Source: Acanthamoeba sp. SK_2022b (taxonomy: Eukaryota > Discosea > Longamoebia > Acanthamoebidae). Taken from it: a stretch of 64,000 nucleotides of DNA. The notes beneath the pieces are model-generated. The model was not told the DNA's origin, ran no database searches, and saw only the letters and a program-made list of their open reading frames with translations. The translations under genes were made by a program, and so were the position numbers. This document shows, in pieces, positions 1 to 11,149 of the stretch. Every line of letters starts with the position of its first letter. Within the stretch, counting starts at the first letter, position 1. The stretch lies in contig JANDJZ010000153.1 of assembly GCA_027943245.1 (NCBI GenBank), positions 27,669 to 91,668 on the forward strand, written 5' to 3'.

Positions 1-89
1 GATCTCCTGACTGCTTGTGGTAGCAGTTCCTGGCAGTCTCACAGGTAGGGAGCAAAATGGTGAAGGGTGTGTATGCCACCTTTATGTGG

Positions 90-2892
90 AATAGAGCATG
101 CTGCCTGGCAAACTCACTCTTAGTGTGGCTGCTATGGTGTACTTTGAAGCTCACCTCAACAACTACGTGGAGCATTGCAACCAAACACTTGGCATCATCC
201 TACACTGCATCAAACCAACCCTACAGCCAAGTTTCACAGTTAACCAGACCCCTACACACTTCTGCAAGCAGATAAGGCCCACTTCAAGCCTGGCTTGCTA
301 CTGCTACTCACTTCACCCTGCACATGGAACTGGGCCAAACCCTCAAGAACTACTTCACCACAGTCAACTCACTCACAGCCAAGCTCAACACTCAACCAGG
401 CTACAAAATCAGGAAGCTAAACATGCTGAACATCAGCTTTGCAGGCTCCCCAATGAGTTTGCCAGTATGCATGCTATTTCAAGACTCAAGAGATATCAAG
501 CTCAAAGTCACCAGAGCAAGAATACACACCTTCAAAGCAAACCAACTCTTATCAGAACAGGCCCTCCCAATACATGCCTCACAACTGCTGACCAATGAGA
601 GGAATCTTTGGTACCTGGCAGGTGCCTCCTCACACATGACCTGTAACAGGCCATGGCTCCAAAACTTTCTACCTCCCCCTGCTCACTGCCTTCCTGATGT
701 GCTGAGGACCTTATCACAAAAGAACATGTCAGCAAAGTGCTGTGACCCCCCAGGTCAAAGTGCAGGTATTCTCCACAAGTTAGGCGAGAAGTCAGCACAA
801 GTTTGATTCTTGTGGCTGTTTGGGAGGTTATTCCTGTTTTTGTGGTAGCTGCAACGCAAACAAAACTTCAACAAAACGAGAGCACATGTGTTGCCATCAA
901 GCCACACAAGGTCTACTTCAGCAACAACTCCTCCATCAAGGCAACAGGCGTGGGCACCATTGTCAGCTACCTATCACTAGGCAACATTACCTCACATATC
1001 AAGCACAGCAAGTCCTCTACATCCCCAGCCTCAAGAAGAATCTCATCTCCACCACTCAGTTTCTGACCCCCAGACACTCAAGGTTGCACACTCTACACAC
1101 ACTATTGCAAGGAAAAGTGTCACCAACTCCAACATCATCAACATGACCCCCAACCACACTCTATCTACTCATGTCACAGTGAGAACTCTCAAGCTTCTCC
1201 ATCATCATCTTGGGCACACTTCTTCATCCCACATCTAGCAGCAGCAAAAGCCACTGGCCTCACACTCTCAACCTAAGAGATGCCTAAGTGCAAGGTGTGC
1301 ATCAAGGCCAAGTCCACGCATCCCACCATCTCCTCCAGACCTGCCCAGCATTCAGCACATTCCCCACCAAGGTGATACACCAACATCACCAGCCCCTTCA
1401 AAGTCCAGACCCATGCAGTAAATCACTTCATGCTAATGATGGTCAACAAGTTACTAGATTCAGTAGTCTTCAAGAGCAATACACCCAACACAATCATGAT
1501 ATGACCTTTCACCTCATCCTGCTTCATCACAGCATGTACTTCAAACCAATCAGGGGAGCAACTTCATCAACAAGCATCTACAAGAGATTCTCACCATGCA
1601 CAACATGCATCACAACACAAGTCCATCACACACGCCCACGCCCAAGTTCAACAGTATAGCCAAGCACTATAATTGCTCTCAGCAAGATGACACTTGCCCT
1701 CCTACTCAACACCAAGCTTCTGAGGTCTTCTGGGGAGAGCCATGCACACCGCCTGCATCATCAACAATCATCTGCCCACCAGCACCCTCAACAAAGTCTC
1801 TACCTACAAGCACTGGTTCAGCAAGCCCCCACCCATCAACAAGCTTGCATCTTCAGCTCCACAGCACATATTCTCATCCCATCTGGTAAACAAAAGAAGC
1901 TCAATGCACGCACCAAGACAATTACTACCTCAGTCCCATACACAACAGCTTCTCACTACCACATCAACATCACCTTCAGCAAGCTACACCACAGCACTCC
2001 TGCTACCCCAGCTTCAGTCCCAGCTTCAACAAGCGCCCAAGAGCCAACTCCAGCCACCAACAACAAGCCAAGGCTCACCAAGAGAACAGTCAAGGGGACA
2101 GATCTTGTCATCCCAAGGCTCATTCCAACCCCTCCTAGCATCATCCACATCAGTGACTCGCCATCTGGTCTACAAGTCTATGGTTGATGTTGAATCAATG
2201 ACAAGTGACAACAATGAACTAGTCTCTGTCACAGCTGACATTGAGGGCACAGTCACCATCCACAACAAGGATGCTAATGACATCGTCAACAAGCCCATCT
2301 CTCTGCCAGACCTGTTCAATGATGAAGACCATCCTGTTGTTCATTCTGCAGTGGTCCCCATCTTGTTGTTCAGGGGTGACAGGCATGAGGCCAACAATGA
2401 CTCAACCCAGCCCATGACTGGTCCTCTCCCTGAGCAAGACAATGACTCCTCTTCTTTGTAACTGAGTCTGTCTCCTGGTCCTTGTCTGTCCTGAGCCACA
2501 ATCACCTTGCCAGTCAGTCCAATGGAGGCTCAAGGGGTGACCTTGACCACTTCCACTCCAGCTCAACTGCAGGTAAGCACAAGCTGACCATCAAATGTGA
2601 ACTCCAATCAATGGGGATTAACCACCCCCTTGTCTTGCCTCAACCTTGTGGCTGACTACAGCATCCTGATGCTGAAGTCTCTTCACCATGCTCTCCACTG
2701 CAAGCACAGTGTGCAGTGGAAGGCTGCTGCTGAGGAATACAACACCCTTGGCCACATGGAGACCTGGTTCCTTACACGTAAGGCTGAAGGACCACCATGT
2801 CATCAATGGCAAGTGGGTCTTTAAACCAAGTTCATTGTGTCTGACCTCTTCACCAAGAACCTCCTCTATTATCAAATGAGAGGTCGAAAATG
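90..2892 (+). mobile_element. Decayed Ty1/copia retrotransposon with internal deletion
   Basis: Short reading-frame pieces in different frames, read in order, match a copia polyprotein. They are a Gag-like stretch (about 320-570), a protease-like WYLAGASSHMT (about 607-640; the usual Asp of DSGAS is lost), VLYIPSLKKNLIS (about 1012-1050), the GAG-pre-integrase LLHHHLGH (about 1195-1225), a CxxC motif CKVCIKAKS (about 1290), the integrase C-terminal half with AMHTACIINNHLP (about 1740-1780), and the start of reverse transcriptase with SVQWKAAAEEYN and INGKWVFK (about 2710-2825). A C-terminal RNase H tail, VSDLFTKNLLYYQMRGRK then stop, follows at once (about 2838-2890). Almost all of reverse transcriptase and RNase H is therefore missing. 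Many stops and frameshifts show it is dead. I could not place LTRs, so the borders are approximate. Confidence 0.8.
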
Positions 2893-4134
2893 ACTGGCGT
2901 TTATTTGTGCACTCATTTTCCAGGAATGCAGTGTTAGCTTTAGACCAAGTAACTATTGTAATTTCAAGTTTACAATATTTTAGTGTCACAACACCAAACC
3001 ACCTCCCCAACATCTGAATTACAACAGAGATGCCTACCCCAGCTGGTTTTGTAAGGCCATCTTCACTAAGACTAAAAAGGAAGGGAGAGAAACCCCTGTA
3101 TGGCCCTGAAACTGGGAACTTCCAGGCTGCAAAATTCTTTGCATTGGTGTTTGCCCATGCAAAGCCAATGTGCAATCATTGCTGATGGGTGGAGTAGCTG
3201 GCACATCAAAAATCGGACAGGACTGCACAGGAACATTAATGGTAAAATACACTTGCCTTGGGGTTGAGTTCATTGTCTTTCACTGCAATCACTTGATGAT
3301 TTTTTTGGGTGCTTCAGCCAGTTATGACAGCAGCCATCAGCATTGAATCATCATCAAGGGTTATCAGATGCACCATGTCAAACCATACTGAGCCACCCAG
3401 TGGCTGCTGTGTAAAGTCAACACATCCTTTTGCATATATACATGAACCATGCTGATGGTGTGGTGGCTCCAGCACCTCATGACTTAATGCTGCACTGTAA
3501 TGCATGTGCAGGTGGTGAGTTTGCACCTGCCTCATTGCCTGCATCCTTTTTGATGACGTTGCACAAAGGTTTTGCTTCAGCACACAAATTTGAAAAACAA
3601 ACACATTGATGTGGGCTGGGATGTTTTTTCTTAGAGGATGGACTGTGATTGTGTCTGCACACACTTTTTTTTTTGTGTAAGGGTAGAAAGGATAGAGAAG
3701 AAACAGAAAGTTAGATTTTTTGCATGTGTGGTCAATTGAATGAGTCATGAACGATGCCCTGGGATTGCGTCTGATTGTGAATTGAGTGTCATGTGGTATG
3801 GCTGTGTGACATGTCTGTATGCCTTTTATCATAGAGTGGAGTCAACTGTTCTCAAGCACATGGAGAGAAGCTTTGAGTAGAGTAATGCACAACTTTGATC
3901 TGGGGTAAGTAAGTTTTGGTTGGACTCTCCTACCACGCCCAGAATGACTTGCGGGTTCGACCCGTCACATGCACACCAGCAAACATTGTGGCCGGCAGCT
4001 TGGCAGACCACACAACTGAGCAGCTGCACCACACAGGCCAATGAAGTGTGGGTTCATTCAGACTGGTCAGCACCCGCCAACCACGACGTTTATGGAGGTT
4101 TTGTGAGGACCGTGGCACAACGTTACATGTGGTC
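2893..4134. other. Gene-free, mostly CpG-poor spacer
   Basis: No coding frame here looks real. Composition continues the CpG-poor character of the copia remnant until about 3,920, where CpG-rich DNA typical of the genic part begins. A long 3' LTR of the element could be included, but no terminal repeat is evident. The last about 200 bases are presumably the 3' UTR and downstream flank of the HPS4-like gene on the minus strand. Confidence 0.5.
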
Positions 4135-6807
4135 CTACAGCACCACAGAACCGTTCTCTTCTTGAATGGCGTTGCGGACGGTCTTCTCGATGCGGTGAAT
4201 GAATTCGTAGTGCGTCTTCTGCTGCTGGAACTGCTGGTAGTAGACCTCCTTTCCCAGCGTGCGCCGGCAGTACACCACTCCATTGTTGTCCCGCATCAGC
4301 ATCTGATCAACGATCCCGTGAGTGAATTCCCCATCTGCGACGACAGCCAGACAGCGCGAGTACCTGAGACAGTTCGGGGTCCTTCTCGAAGGCGTTGTGT
4401 GCCTGCGCAGTCATGTGCAGGAAGCTCCTGTCCACCTCCTTCTGCGCCATTGGCACCGTTCCCTGCCCCATCACGCACCGCAGTATTCATCAGAACCCCG
4501 ACGGCTTGCACTCGCAAAGTCGTGAGCCCCTCCCTGAGAGGGATTGGGCGCAGCACGCTTTACCTTGGCCTGGCCGGTCAACCTATCGTACATGAGGAAG
4601 TTGTAGAACTTCTGCGAGCTCTCGATCGGCTGGTTGCGCACGCGCGTGAGAAAGATGGAGCGAAACGAATCGTGGGTCGCGGAGGCGAGTCGGGGCTCGA
4701 GACGTACATTGGAGGGCTTCTTGACGGAGACCCCGTGGAAGAGGCGGCGATTGGGGGGAGTGGTCTTCAGGGCACGGCTCAGGTTCTGCTCCAGAGTGAA
4801 CAGCTCCGTGAAGCAGAGCTTCTGCGCTCGCGAGGCAGACGAGGATAACAAGCCAAGTGTCCGTAGAGAGAGCGCGTGAGTGCTGGGGCGCAGCCAAAGG
4901 CGGCAAAGGCGCGGTCGCGTACGATGGTGTTGATGTGCCTCGTGTCGTGCAGGGCGTGCAGGTTCATGAGGACGGCCAGCGAGACGTTCTTGAGGCAGAT
5001 GATGTACAGCCCCACGTACTCGCCCTCGTCGTTCCGTCGGAGCAAGACCTGATCACGCGATGTTTTGGGAGGGGCCGTCACACGGCGACATCTAACAACT
5101 AGAGGGGGAGAGAGGGAGGGGGGGGGGCTGAAGCTTACCTCGGACAGGCGCGAGACCCGCTGCTGGAAATTGTTGGAGCTGCGGGGCGACTCGGGCACAA
5201 GGAGCGACACGGCAGGCCGCTCCTCGTCGTCGCCCTTGGGGGTGACCCGCAGGCTGGCAGTCGCAACGCAGGTCAGCCCGCTGATGGATGAGCCGAAAGC
5301 TGCGGGGCGAGGGAAGACGTACGTGGCCAACACGTCGTTGGTGAGGAACGGGTGGTGCGACGACCGCTCGGCGTCGTCGACATGCTGCACGCGCTTCGAG
5401 CTGTCTCGTCGTCTCGAATTGGCTTTCTGGAGACATTCGCGACCAACACGTGTTACGTAGGTCCATCAGCAAATCGCCCAAGCGTCTGATGGGCATAGAA
5501 TCGAAGAGTAGAATAGTAATGCGATACCATGATACAAATGAGGTTGAGGATCCACCGCGTGGTGGTGACGTCCAGATGTGTGCACAAGACGCTGTCACAA
5601 AACACACAAAGCGATGAGATGATGAACGCGAGCTGTAGAACGAACAAGGAGAATAAAGGAGAGAGAGAGAGAGAGAAGGACCTCTTGTCCCAGAACAGCA
5701 CTCCGGCAATGTTGTGCGGATTGGCTTTGATTTCGTTGAGGAGCTGCGAAGCGCTCAGGAAATACCGGACGCTCTTCTGCATCGTGGGGAGAGGACGTTG
5801 AGAGTTTCGCTTTTCGGGCAAAAGAACGAAAGCGACGAAGAGCGAAAGAGAAAGCGATGGGCGCGAAACAGACAAAGGAAGAGACGGGAGGGTTGCGCAC
5901 GCTGGGGAGCTCGGTGTATGGCAGCGGATCGAACGCTCGCATGATATTCTTCTGCGAGGTGTGCAGGAGAGGAATGAGGAGGGACCCCATCTCTTTGAAC
6001 TTTTGCTGCAAGTCTTTACGCGAGAGACCCTTGTATTGCTGCACAGCCAAGAGTGAGTGCTCTCGTCACAAGGTCATGCAGACGTGATCGAGGAAAGCAG
6101 AAAGAACCTCAAAGATGTCGGCAAAGGTGCCGTTGTAGAAGACAAAAGCCTTGTACATCATGTCCAGTTGAGTAGACAATGTATCATCGTCCTCATTCAT
6201 GGCATTGCTTGTCAACACCTAAAGACAACACAAAGGTAAGTATTTATGATTTGATTAATTGTTCTATTCTTTCTTTAGAGATTCATGGGAGAGCACCATT
6301 ATGATTTTGTTTGGCAGGCACTTGATGGCCATCTTGATGTACTTGAGCTGCACGACGTTTATGGGCTCGTTGGTGAACTGGCTCGCGAAGGCCACCATGG
6401 CCGCGGCTGAGCCCTGCAGATTGATTTGGCTGTCGAGCGGGACGTCCTCGGGGTAGAAGTAGAGGAGGTAATCCTCCGAAGGCGTCAACTCATCCCCAAA
6501 CAGGGCATCGTAGAAAAAGAACGAATACGAAGTGGAGGAGGGCGAGGAGGACGCTGACGAGAGGAAGCTCGTGGCGCTCGGCGTCGCCAGTGGCGAAGGC
6601 GACGAGGGGTAGGGGCTGGAGCTGCCATCCAACGAAGGCGAGCCAGACACGTTCATCTTGCCGTTGCTGCGAGTGGCTGGAAAGGAAAACACATATTTCT
6701 TTCTTTTCCTTCTTAGCGTCTCTGGGTTGTGGTTGGGCGTGTGCTGGCCTCCAACGACTGGTCCACCACACTCCCTACCCTCCGTGCTCCGTGCTATCGT
6801 CTAACAT
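4135..6807 (-). CDS. HPS4: HPS4/CCZ1-family longin protein (BLOC-3 subunit-like)
   Basis: A multi-exon minus-strand gene. The N-terminal longin-like part carries YSFFFYDALFGDEL, LLYFYPEDVPLD and NVVQLKYIKMAIKCLPNK (about 6,540-6,284). It splices to the exon with LTSNAMNEDDDTLSTQ and KAFVFYNGTF (about 6,220-6,090). Later exons carry LSRKDLQQKFKEMGSLLIPLL (about 6,030-5,970), SASQLLNEIKANPHNIAGV (about 5,760-5,700) and KFYNFLMYDRLTGQAK (about 4,600). The protein ends in RNAIQEENGSVVL. The order 'YD..., YFYP..., Q..LKY.K.AIK, FYNG' is the HPS4/CCZ1 N-terminal pattern. In animals HPS1-HPS4 (BLOC-3) is the GEF for Rab32/38, and MON1-CCZ1 is the GEF for Rab7. A 29-nt first exon (6,779-6,807, MLDDSTEHG) joins in frame to MNVSGSPS at 6,656; otherwise the start is 6,656. 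The 5' end lies 72 bp from divergent SEC11. HPS4 is preferred over CCZ1 with moderate certainty. Confidence 0.68.
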
Positions 6808-6879
6808 GGCAGCAATCCACCCCCCTCTAAACTCTGGTGCAGCTAACGAACAACAGCTTGGGGTAGAGTAAAAAGAAAG

Positions 6880-7564
6880 ATGGTAAAGAAGGTGGTGCTC
6901 AACGTGTACCCGCTGCTGTGGGTCTTCCTCGTGTGGCACGTACTGAGCGTGGCCACAGGATGCAGCGCGTCGCTGTCGGTCGTGATCAGCGGCTCCATGG
7001 AGCCGTCGATAAAGAAGGGCGACCTGCTGTTCGCCATCGGGCCCGACCGCGGAGACGAACTGCAGAGAGGCGACGTCGTGCTCTACCGCCTGCCCCACAG
7101 GCCCGACGTGCCCATCGTCCACCGCATCGTCGACATCGTTACGCCGTCTCCCTCGCAAGACACCATCGAACCATCCGCGGACTTGTCGCCGCACTACCTC
7201 ACCAAGGGCGATGCTAACCGTGTGGACGACCGGGGCCTGGTGGCTCCTTCCTACCCGTCTGGTCTGGTGCCTAAGGAGGCCATCCTGGGTGAGCTGCTCT
7301 CCCCCCCTTGTTGCTTTCGCTTCTCTGCTTCTCCGAGAGCAGGCCTGACCGTTGGCGGTTGATACAGGCAAGGTGCGCGGTCTGGTGCCGTGGGTGGGCT
7401 ACCTCACCATCATCATGCAGCAGTTCAAGTACGTGGTGTTCGCAGTCATCGGGCTGATGGTGGTGCGCAACATCGTGTCTGCCGACAACCAGCAAGGCGG
7501 CAACCAGCACGTACCTGCCAACAAGAGGGAGTGGGCCTGGTTCCTGCTGATGCCATGGTCCTAA
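6880..7564 (+). CDS. SEC11: Signal peptidase complex catalytic subunit SEC11
   Basis: Two exons (6,880-7,288 and 7,368-7,564) encode 201 residues, a normal SEC11 length. One N-terminal membrane segment (about residues 5-27) is followed by the signal peptidase box SGSMEPSIKKGD with nucleophile Ser39. Next come IVHRIV with His81 and LTKGDANRVDD with Asp111 and Asp117, the Ser-His-Asp set of the ER enzyme (not the bacterial Ser-Lys type). A C-terminal hydrophobic stretch YVVFAVIGLMVV and a final WAWFLLMPW complete the eukaryotic pattern. By family knowledge it cleaves signal peptides in the ER membrane. The start is the first ATG of the frame. It is divergent from the HPS4-like gene and convergent with the LYR gene (92 bp between stops). 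Confidence 0.95.
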
Positions 7565-7601
7565 AGCTTTCTGCGGCTGAAGAGCGGCGTAGGAGGGACT
7601 C

Positions 7602-7607
7602 AATAAA
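7602..7607 (+). terminator. AATAAA polyadenylation signal of SEC11
   Basis: A canonical AATAAA lies 38 bases after the SEC11 stop, inside the 92-bp gap to the convergent LYR gene. The two 3' UTRs probably overlap on opposite strands. Confidence 0.55.
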
Positions 7608-7656
7608 CGCATAAGCTTTTATCTACAGCAAAGAGCCAGACGTGGGAGAGATAGGC

Positions 7657-8001
7657 CTATGATCGGTCGGGCACCTTCATTGCGTAGTGCCATTTGTGCG
7701 ACCCAGCGCCCATCTGGTCATGTGAAGACCCGCCATAGCGCTCAAGCTGGTGCATTACGACGTGGGCCTCCTCGATGCGTGCACTTAGCTCCTTGCCCTC
7801 TGGCATGTCCTTATTCTCTCTGAACTCTGCAGCCCCACGCAATCGAAAAGGAATTAACAATCGAGCCAGTGAAGAGCGAAGGATTTGACGATCAGTACCA
7901 TCTTTGATCTGCTGAATTACAGAGGCCCGCTTGATGCTTGGGTAGTACTCTGCCGCCTTCAGCAAGCGTCGGTAGACCACCAGCATCCTGGGCTTGCTCA
8001 T
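7657..8001 (-). CDS. LYR motif-containing protein (Complex1_LYR family)
   Basis: Two exons (8,001-7,899 and 7,826-7,657) encode 90 residues. The N-terminus MSKPRMLVVYRRLLKAAEYY holds the L-Y-R signature followed by YPSIKR, then EFRENKDM and a helical ELSARIEEAHVVMHQLERY. Length, net positive charge and the three-helix layout fit the LYRM family. These are small mitochondrial matrix proteins that bind acyl-ACP and serve Fe-S cluster assembly or respiratory complex assembly. LYRM1, LYRM2 and LYRM9 types are all possible, so no symbol is given. The frame stays open upstream to 8,202, but the ATG at 8,001 gives the normal family start; the upstream part is more likely 5' UTR. Confidence 0.85.
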   Translation of the reverse strand: MSKPRMLVVYRRLLKAAEYYPSIKRASVIQQIKDGTDRQILRSSLARLLIPFRLRGAAEFRENKDMPEGKELSARIEEAHVVMHQLERYGGSSHDQMGAGSHKWHYAMKVPDRS

Positions 8002-8408
8002 CTTGCCGCCTCGGGTGTAGTTTGCGTTTGCGAAATGGTTTGGGAGGCCGACGAAACAAGCGGAATCCGGGAATCTTGTTTTTCTTTTCCGTTTTCTCAT
8101 TTTGCCGTTTCGGGCACGAGCGTAACGGAAACTGGAAAAAGTCTGCTTTTGGGGTAGAGTTGCCAACACCGAGACAGCAACTTCTGTTGCTACCCTCACC
8201 ATAACGAGGCGGTGGTTGGTGGGAGTTTGCGGTGTGTTGTCTTGGTTGGCCGTTCACCATTCGCTGGCCCGGCGTTGACTAATTTCGCCCATAAGGGTGC
8301 TCTCTCTGCCCTCTTTCTTTCGTTTCTGCTCGCGCACTCTGTCGCCTGTCCTCCTCGGCTCTCTGCAACCAAAGGCGGGCCGCGTCCCCCCCAACTTTCG
8401 TTTTCTGT

Positions 8409-11045
8409 GTGAACGAAAAGCCTGGCCTGCAACAACAGCTCCCTTTTGCAACACAACTCACCACAATGGCAACTGCCGTGGTCGTCGCACCACCCACGCC
8501 TGCCGTCCCGTTCGTGCCCGAGCTAAACTTCGACCTGCTCAAGGCTCCCGCCACCATCAGGACTCCTGCAGCAACGAAGAAGCACAAGCCGCCCAAGGCG
8601 TCGGACAACCGGGAGGGGAAAATGAGCAAGAACAACAACGCCGATACTCGCGCGAGCCTGCACAACAGCTTCGTGCCTCTGAGCGAAGAGGAGGCGTTGG
8701 CCTCGCCCGCGTCGTCCACAGAGCTCACCACCCTCCTCCTGACCAACCCCTACAAGGCCAAGACTGCAAACACCAGCGCCTCAAGCCTGGCCGTGCAGCA
8801 GCTACTCGAGGAAGTAGATGAACGAAAATCTAGAAAATCACGACGAAAATCTCATCTCAACAAATCTCATGGGCTCTTCGAGGACGTGCCTACCGTGGCG
8901 CCCGTCGCGGAGGTGGAGGTGAAGCTCTCCATCACGCCGAGTGCTGCTCCGCTCTTCTATAGCTCCGATCTACTCTACGCGGGCGAGCTGGAGGAGACGA
9001 AAGCAAAGGCCAAACCATCACTCTACGACACCCCGTTCTGGCGCAAATATGGCTTCCTCATCGTCCACCTCTCCATGGTGCTCTGTCAGTCCTGCTTCGC
9101 CGCGGTCAACGTCTTTGGCAAGTATGGCCTCATTTACGTGCACCCCATGGTGCTTATCATTCTCCGAAACATCGGTACGCTGTGGCTGCCCTTCTCCCCT
9201 TCCTCCCACTCCCCCATTCCTCATTCCCTATTTGTTCCTATTCTTAAAAAGAGAACAATACAAACAAATAAATTGCTCATTAATTATTTACGCACGCGTA
9301 TTAGTGACACTAATAATTCCGTGCATACTCACTATGTCGCATCGTCGTACAGGAACGCTTCCCTTTTTGATGGCGGGTGTCGCCGTGCTCGAGCGAAACC
9401 AGATTTGGAAGTGCGTCAGCTGGAACAGCATGCTCAAGTTCAGCGCCATGGGTACGCTCAGAGTCACTCCTCACTCAGGCTGAACCTACCGCCATGCTCC
9501 TTCTGGAAGAGTGTGTGGGCAGGTCTGATCGTGCATTCCTCTTATTCCCCCACTACAGGCGTGTTCACCATGCTCTTCAGTCAGAGCCTCTACGTCTACG
9601 GTCTCCAGCGTACCACCGCCACCAACTCTGCTACTCTTCACCTGGCGATCCCCGTGTGGTACGCCCGCCTCGTCTCTACTTTACCCCAACTCCGGTTGGT
9701 CTTGTCGCGGCGCACTGATCGCTACCCGATGTGGTGATACAGGACGTGCCTGGTGTGCATTGCCTGCCGTATGGAGAAGTTCTCTATCATCAAGGTGCTC
9801 GGCATCGCGTGTGCCGTGGGTGGCGCGCTGGTCATGGTCGAAGTGGAATCGTTCGGTAAGGCCCTTGCTGCTCGTCGACTCTCGCGCCCTTCTCCGCTGA
9901 GACTTTTACTTCAGATACCTCCGGCGACACGATGACCGGCAACTTGCTCGTATTGGTAAGTGGGACGAGCGTGACTTGCCTGGCAGGCCCCGCGCGCGCA
10001 TCTCTCCTCCTTTCCCTCCACGCCCTTACGCTCTTGTCTCGCATGGTAAACACAATCGCAGGGCATGACTGTCCTGTATTCACTCTACCTCGTCTTATGT
10101 ATGTACACATATGGGCGAGCTCATACTGCGATCGCCTAGTGACTAAACGCGCTCCCCGTGTAGGCAAACCGCTCGTGTCCAACCTGCCTCCCCTGAATGT
10201 GAGCATGTGGATCTTCATCACCGCGAGCGTCGCTTCAATCCCACTCAGTACGACCTTGCTTTCCTGTGGAGAGACCAGCGGGTCTAGTCTGATCCCCTCT
10301 TTCTCTTTTTCTTTCTATTTCTTTAGTTTTCATCTACTGGAGCGAATGCTGGGCGGCGCTGCACGTTACCAACGGCCAGGTACGCTACGCTTGAAGAGCC
10401 AGCCTGATGGGACTGTTCGCTTACACCGGTTCTCTCTTGACTGGTCTGTAGGCGTGGATGTCAATCACCCTGGCCGTCGTGGTAGGCACGGCCATTCCCT
10501 ATCTCATCATCACGTGGGCCATCAAGCAGGTTCGGTCTTCACTCCACGGCCGTGGCTACCTACTGGACGGCAACTAACGACCTGTTGCTCGTTCGACAGG
10601 CGTCGCCGCTGGTGGTGGCCATTTACACTCCGATGGAGTTGATCGCCACTACCACGCTCGCCTTCTTGTATCTCGGCGAGGAGCCGGGTCTGCGTCAGTT
10701 CGCCGGGGCGTTGTTCATTCTTGCCGGTCTTGCTGGTACGCTGTGCCGCCAGGCAAGCGTGCAGCCAGAGCAAGGGTCTCACCTGCGCTTTCTGTGTCCG
10801 TTGTGCAGTGACGACGTACGCGCAGCAAACCGAGAAGAAGCGGGAGCCGACTGAGGACATAGAAGAGCAAGCTGACGACAAGCAAAGTAGCCTTGAGTTG
10901 GATCGGAGCTTCATCACTGGTCTGGATATCTCAGGTTCGTATCCAGACCGGACAGCCACTGGCAGGCGCTTTGTCCTGACACAATTAATTGTGGTGTTCT
11001 TCGTTTGGAACAGAAACCACGCCACTGATCGCACGCACGGCTTGA
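8409..11045 (+). CDS. EamA/drug-metabolite transporter family membrane protein
   Basis: Eleven clean exons plus a last short one: 8,409-9,174, 9,353-9,451, 9,559-9,658, 9,743-9,855, 9,915-9,955, 10,062-10,098, 10,164-10,247, 10,327-10,379, 10,452-10,529, 10,600-10,735, about 10,808-10,935 and about 11,013-11,045. A long polar N-terminal region of roughly 190 residues precedes about ten membrane segments. These include FLIVHLSMVLCQSCFAAVNV, PFLMAGVAVL, MLFSQSLYVYGL, LVCIACRMEKFS, GMTVLYSLYLVLCK and SITLAVVVGTAIPYLIITW, then TPMELIATTTLAFLYLGEE. The two-fold EamA layout with 'Y..GL..T.A..A' and 'P.....A....GE' resembles plant WAT1/nodulin-21 transporters. The substrate cannot be told. Either ATG 8,409 or ATG 8,466 could be the start; 8,466 has the better context (CACAATGGC). 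Confidence 0.85.
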
Positions 11046-11149
11046 GCTTGTCCTTGCTCTTTCACCAAACTCGTACAGAAATAAATTATTTTTACTTGGC
11101 TTTGTCTGTGTTCCACTTAATTCTCGGCAAAGTGCAAGGTTGACAATGA

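Noticed and set aside
2893..3830. 3' LTR of the copia element
   Set aside because: No matching direct repeat was found at the 5' side, which lies at or beyond the window edge; cannot be supported.
3945..3975. tRNA-like T-arm text (gcgggttcgacccgtc) with B-box resemblance
   Set aside because: No A box, anticodon stem or acceptor stem could be fitted around it on either strand.
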